64,000 nt of DNA from AP-15 sp963785565 (lineage in GTDB: Bacteria > Pseudomonadota > Alphaproteobacteria > ATCC43930 > CGMCC-115725): NCBI GenBank assembly GCA_963785565.1, contig CAWAVV010000030.1, forward strand, positions 1 through 64,000, written 5' to 3'. The position numbers were made by a program, and so were the translations under genes. Below the pieces are notes generated by a model, which was not told the DNA's origin, did not search any database, and was given only the letters and a program-made list of their open reading frames with translations. Of the stretch, positions 60,989-64,000 are shown in pieces. Position 1 is the stretch's first letter. Each line of letters starts with the position of its first letter.

Positions 60989-62377
60989 GTGGCCGCCAGC
61001 GAACAGGGATATCGGCCGGGCCTCGTCGACTTGAGCACAGGGCAGGTCAGCCGCGAGATCTTTGTCAACGAGGCGATCTACCGCGAGGAGCAGGAGCGGC
61101 TGTTCGCCCGTGCCTGGCTGTTCGTCGGGCATGAAAGCCAGATCCGGAACCCCGGCGATTTCTTCGTCTCTGGCATGGGTGAGGAATCGGTGATCCTGTG
61201 CCGCGACCGGGCTGACGAGATCCATGTGTTCCTGAATTCGTGCCGGCACCGCGGCATGAAGGTATGCCGCTACGACGAGGGCAACACGCCCGTTTTCACC
61301 TGCCCCTATCACGGCTGGAGTTACGGCGCCGACGGCAAGCTGGTCGGCGTCCCCTATTTCCGCGAGGCTTACCATTCGCAGCTCGACCGCTCGCAATGGG
61401 GCCTCGTCGAGGTCGCGCAATTGTGCAACTACAAGGGCGGGATCTGGGCCACCTGGGACCCGGCGGCGCCGTCCTTCGCCGAATATCTCGGCGATTTCGC
61501 GCGCTACCTCGATCTGACCTTGGAAACCTGGGATGGCGGCGCAAGCGGTGTCGAAGTTCTCGGCGGCATCCAGAAATGGCTGATCCCGTGCAACTGGAAA
61601 TTCCCGGCCGAGAATTTCAGCGGTGACAGCTATCACAACATCAGCCACCGCTCGGTCGATCTGGTCGGCATTGGGCCGTCGGGCAGTGGGCGGCGCGACA
61701 TGCAGGAACGGCAGATGGCGCGCCATCTGCAAGTGTCGTTTTATGAGCGCGGCCATCAGACTGGGGTCTATGTCTTGCCGCACGGCCAGCCGACCCCGCC
61801 CGCCTACAGCCACTCGCCGGTCGTTTCCGAATATTTCGCGCATTGCGAGGAACAGCGGCGCCGGCATAAGGGCGAATGGGGGCGGGTAATCGGCAGCCCC
61901 GGCGAGCTGTTCCCCAATGCCGCGTTGCATCCGCGCCAGCCGCGCACGATCGCGGTGTGGCACCCGCGCGGCGCGCACCAGACCGAAGTGTGGCGCTGGT
62001 ATTTTGTCGACAAGGCGGCGCCCCAAGAGGTCAAGGATTTTCTGCGCGACTACTACATCCGCTATTCGGGCCCGGCTGGTCTGACCGAGCAGGACGACAT
62101 GGAGAATTGGAACTATGCCCATGCCGCGAGCCGCGGCACGATCGCCCGCCGCTATCCCTACAGCTACGAGCAGGGACAGGGCCACGAAATCGACAATTAC
62201 GAATGGCAGGGATTGCGCATCCCAGGCACGGTCATGGACATCACCGACGCCAAGTCGAGCGAGCACAATCTCCGGAACCTCTACCGCCGCTGGGCCGAAT
62301 TCATGGAAGCAGACAGTTGGGACGAGCTCGCGACCTGGCGGCGAGGTGACCATGCCATCTTCCGGGCCGCCGAATGA
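60989..62377 (+). CDS. Aromatic-ring-hydroxylating dioxygenase, alpha subunit
   Basis: A 462-residue Rieske non-heme iron oxygenase. Rieske ligands Cys85, His87 (CRHRGM) and Cys105, His108 (CPYHGW). The catalytic iron motif is ENFSGDSYHNISHR with Asp213, His216 and His220. The spacing between the two iron histidines (three residues) is shorter than in naphthalene dioxygenase (four). GTG start at 60989 follows GAGGAGGGA. It ends with an ATGA overlap to a small gene. Ferredoxin and reductase components are not in the window, so electrons must come from elsewhere. Adds both O atoms, or one, to an aromatic acid. Confidence 0.92.
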   Translation: MAASEQGYRPGLVDLSTGQVSREIFVNEAIYREEQERLFARAWLFVGHESQIRNPGDFFVSGMGEESVILCRDRADEIHVFLNSCRHRGMKVCRYDEGNTPVFTCPYHGWSYGADGKLVGVPYFREAYHSQLDRSQWGLVEVAQLCNYKGGIWATWDPAAPSFAEYLGDFARYLDLTLETWDGGASGVEVLGGIQKWLIPCNWKFPAENFSGDSYHNISHRSVDLVGIGPSGSGRRDMQERQMARHLQVSFYERGHQTGVYVLPHGQPTPPAYSHSPVVSEYFAHCEEQRRRHKGEWGRVIGSPGELFPNAALHPRQPRTIAVWHPRGAHQTEVWRWYFVDKAAPQEVKDFLRDYYIRYSGPAGLTEQDDMENWNYAHAASRGTIARRYPYSYEQGQGHEIDNYEWQGLRIPGTVMDITDAKSSEHNLRNLYRRWAEFMEADSWDELATWRRGDHAIFRAAE

Positions 62378-62580
62378 GCGAGATCGTCAATACCCGGCTC
62401 CTGACCCCCGGCATGCAGATTCTATTGGTCGATGGCGCGGTCGCCGAGGTGGTGTCGAACCCGCTCGACGGGGTGTGGGTGTTCGCCCGATACCTGTCCT
62501 CGCCGATCGATCCGTCGGTCGTCGGCAGCGAAGACATGATCTTCGCCCAGGACATTGCCGAAATCCGCATGGCCCCCTGA
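62374..62580 (+). CDS. Small protein coupled to the dioxygenase operon (68 aa)
   Basis: A 68-residue protein translationally coupled (ATGA) to the alpha subunit gene. It opens MSEIVNTRLLTPGMQILLVD, then AVAEVVSNPLDGVWVFARYL and ends DIAEIRMAP. No cysteines, so it is not a ferredoxin, and no signal peptide. I recall no named family. As last gene of a Rieske operon it may be a stabilising or regulatory protein (inference). Confidence 0.7.
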   Translation: MSEIVNTRLLTPGMQILLVDGAVAEVVSNPLDGVWVFARYLSSPIDPSVVGSEDMIFAQDIAEIRMAP

Positions 62581-62748
62581 CCTGACATCGCGTTTTGCCT
62601 CCCACTGTTGAGCGCAACGGCGGGGGCTCGCTTCTCTCGGTTCGAAACGTGTTGTTACGGCGATCAAATTGGCGGATGATCCTGCTACAACTTGGGAAAC
62701 CCGGGAAATCTCAACTAAATCCAAATTGCGACGTTGGAGGGGAAGGAA

Positions 62749-63000
62749 ATGTCAATCATCGGCTGGATCATCCTCGGGCTGGTCGCTGGCTTTATCGCCA
62801 GCAAGATCGTGAATAAGGAAGGGGAAGGTTTCCTCCTCGACATCGTTCTCGGGGTGATCGGAGCGGTAGTCGGCGGCTGGTTGTTTGGATTTTTCGGCGC
62901 GACCGGTGTGACCGGTTTTAATCTCTACAGCATGTTCGTCGCGATCATCGGCGCGATCATCGTGCTCTTTGTTTATCACGCGGTCCGACGGGTGATGTGA
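62749..63000 (+). CDS. GlsB/YeaQ/YmgE family stress-response membrane protein
   Basis: An 83-residue protein with three hydrophobic segments (IIGWIILGLVAGFIASKI, DIVLGVIGAVVGGWLFGFF, FVAIIGAIIVLFVYHAV), matching the GlsB/YeaQ/YmgE family, transglycosylase-associated inner-membrane proteins of stress responses. Start 62749 is preceded by a strong GGAGGGGAAGGA, which makes the earlier ATG at 62734 unlikely. Stands alone; about 170 bases of gap upstream where its promoter should lie. Confidence 0.9.
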   Translation: MSIIGWIILGLVAGFIASKIVNKEGEGFLLDIVLGVIGAVVGGWLFGFFGATGVTGFNLYSMFVAIIGAIIVLFVYHAVRRVM

Positions 63001-63085
63001 GATAACCTTTTAGAGTGCGAGAACGTCTTACGTCCTACCTTCGCCGGGCTGATAAGGAATGGGAACCTAATGGAGTAATTGGCGG

Positions 63086-64000
63086 TCAGGCGCGCTCGAC
63101 GTAGGCGTCCATGACTTTTTTGTCGCCGGCGTGGTCGAAATGAATGGCGAGCTTATTGTCCTCGACCGCGGTTACCGCGCCGTAGCCGAATTTCTGGTGA
63201 AAGACACGGTCGCCGACGTTGAACCCGCCAACCCGGCGGATCTCCCCGCCGCGGCGGGGAACCGGGCCGGCTTCGATCAGCACCGGCCGGCGGCGTTCGG
63301 CCCAGGGGCTCGCCGGGGCGGCGGTCGGCAGCTCGATTGTGGTTCCCCAGCCACCCGTCGCAAACGTGGCGCCACGAGCGGCGCCCGGCTGAAGCCCGGG
63401 CTCGGCCACGATCTCAATATGCTCGGGCGGCAGTTCGTCGACGAAGCGCGAGCGCATCGCACTCTGCCACTGGCCGTGGATACGGCGGTTGGCGGCGAAC
63501 GAAACGTAGCCGCGATGGCGGGCCCGGGTCAGCCCGACATAGGCCAGCCGCCGCTCCTCTTCGAGCGCGGCGAGCCCGTTCTCCTCCATCGCGCGCTGGT
63601 TCGGAAACAGCCCGTCCTCCCACCCCGGCAGAAACACGGTGTCGAATTCGAGCCCCTTGGCGCTGTGCAGGGTCATCAGATTGACCATGTCGCCAGCCGA
63701 ATTGGCGGCGTTGTCCATGACCAGGCTGACATGTTCGAGAAAACCGCCGAGGTTTTCGAACTCGGCCATGGCGACCACCAGCTCCTTGAGGTTTTCCAGC
63801 CGGCCGGCGGCATCAGGCGAGCGTTCGGCCTGCCACATCGCGGTGTAGCCCGACTCGTCGAGCACGATCTGCACCAGGTCGGTATGCGAGACCCGCCCGG
63901 CCTGCTCGCGCCAGCGGTCGAGCGCCGTGATAAAGCTGGCCAAGGCATTGCGCCCGGCCGGCCGCAGCCGATCGCCTGATATCAACACCCGCGCAGCCTC
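63086..64000 (-). CDS. UvrD/PcrA-type ATP-dependent DNA helicase (5'-partial)
   Basis: The C-terminal third of a superfamily 1A helicase; the start lies beyond the window edge. Visible motifs: VNLMTLHSAKGLEFDTVFLPGWEDGLFPN (motif IV/V region) and ERRLAYVGLTRAR (motif VI). The C-terminus has the extension seen in UvrD/PcrA: VGDRVFHQKFGYGAV and LAIHFDHAGDKKVMDAYV, a Tudor-like, RNA polymerase-binding end. Unwinds DNA 3'-5' in nucleotide-excision and mismatch repair. Full length cannot be judged. Converges with the GlsB gene. Confidence 0.93.
   Translation of the reverse strand, partial: EAARVLISGDRLRPAGRNALASFITALDRWREQAGRVSHTDLVQIVLDESGYTAMWQAERSPDAAGRLENLKELVVAMAEFENLGGFLEHVSLVMDNAANSAGDMVNLMTLHSAKGLEFDTVFLPGWEDGLFPNQRAMEENGLAALEEERRLAYVGLTRARHRGYVSFAANRRIHGQWQSAMRSRFVDELPPEHIEIVAEPGLQPGAARGATFATGGWGTTIELPTAAPASPWAERRRPVLIEAGPVPRRGGEIRRVGGFNVGDRVFHQKFGYGAVTAVEDNKLAIHFDHAGDKKVMDAYVERA

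Noticed and set aside
1..64000. CRISPR arrays, rRNA or complete insertion sequences
   Set aside because: No regularly spaced repeats, rRNA segments or transposase genes with terminal inverted repeats were seen on either strand.

Overview
The window is high-GC bacterial DNA, packed with genes on both strands. It most resembles an uncultured or poorly sampled alphaproteobacterium of the Rhodospirillales type. I infer this from the run DUF3576 lipoprotein - leuS - lptE - holA, the trxB-lysR pair, the abundance of SRPBCC/CoxG, EthD, VOC and LLM-class catabolic enzymes, and extragenic palindromes of a style common in that class. There is no rRNA, CRISPR array or intact mobile element. One tRNA-Gly(GCC) gene has a 5'-truncated tyrosine recombinase next to its 3' end.

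Layout. 1-3.9 kb: the end of an ABC-F ATPase gene, a hypothetical gene, and two tandem genes for secreted Gly/Pro/His-rich proteins. 4.2-12.6 kb: catabolic genes, namely an enolase-superfamily dehydratase/racemase, a CoxG-like / ThDP enzyme / S15 hydrolase operon, and a molybdopterin S/N-oxide reductase with a maleate-isomerase-like gene. 12.8-17.7 kb: a membrane protein, an epoxide hydrolase, lipoproteins, the integrase remnant, tRNA-Gly and a prolyl-tRNA deacylase homologue. 17.8-22.0 kb: a large unknown protein, trxB, a LysR regulator, and an intergenic string of five hairpins plus a terminator that looks like a small RNA gene. 22.2-30.8 kb: amidohydrolase and MFS transporter, EthD-hmgA, a gentisate dioxygenase-like cupin enzyme, an SDR and a cytosine-deaminase-like protein, both of the last two lacking usual catalytic residues. 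31-37 kb: trxC, hemC, two MDR dehydrogenases, a deleted FAH-family remnant, an amine oxidase and a histidine phosphatase. 37.3-41.2 kb: a complete polyamine ABC transporter operon. 41.2-50.3 kb: GST, a flavin monooxygenase with no ordinary start codon, EthD- and VOC-type proteins, a 1.2 kb tandem duplication carrying enoyl-CoA hydratase genes, a 3-hydroxyisobutyrate dehydrogenase-like protein, an EF-hand protein and an LLM oxidoreductase. 50.3-55.9 kb: housekeeping genes (yggS, DUF3576, leuS, lptE, holA). 55.9-62.6 kb: an aromatic-degradation module (amidohydrolase, two CMD proteins, HpaB-type hydroxylase, VOC dioxygenase, Rieske dioxygenase beta then alpha, small protein). 62.7 kb to the end: a GlsB/YeaQ protein and the C-terminal part of a UvrD/PcrA helicase.

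The window reads as a catabolic region for aromatic and carboxylic compounds set among housekeeping genes. The 55.9-62.6 kb module is the best candidate for an undescribed pathway: hydroxylation (HpaB type, Rieske type), extradiol-type cleavage (VOC) and processing of the products (amidohydrolase, CMD proteins).

Caution: at least ten single-base frame breaks split otherwise well-conserved genes, including essential leuS. Most are probably sequence or assembly errors, so the broken genes below are described as the intact products they would give after one correction.
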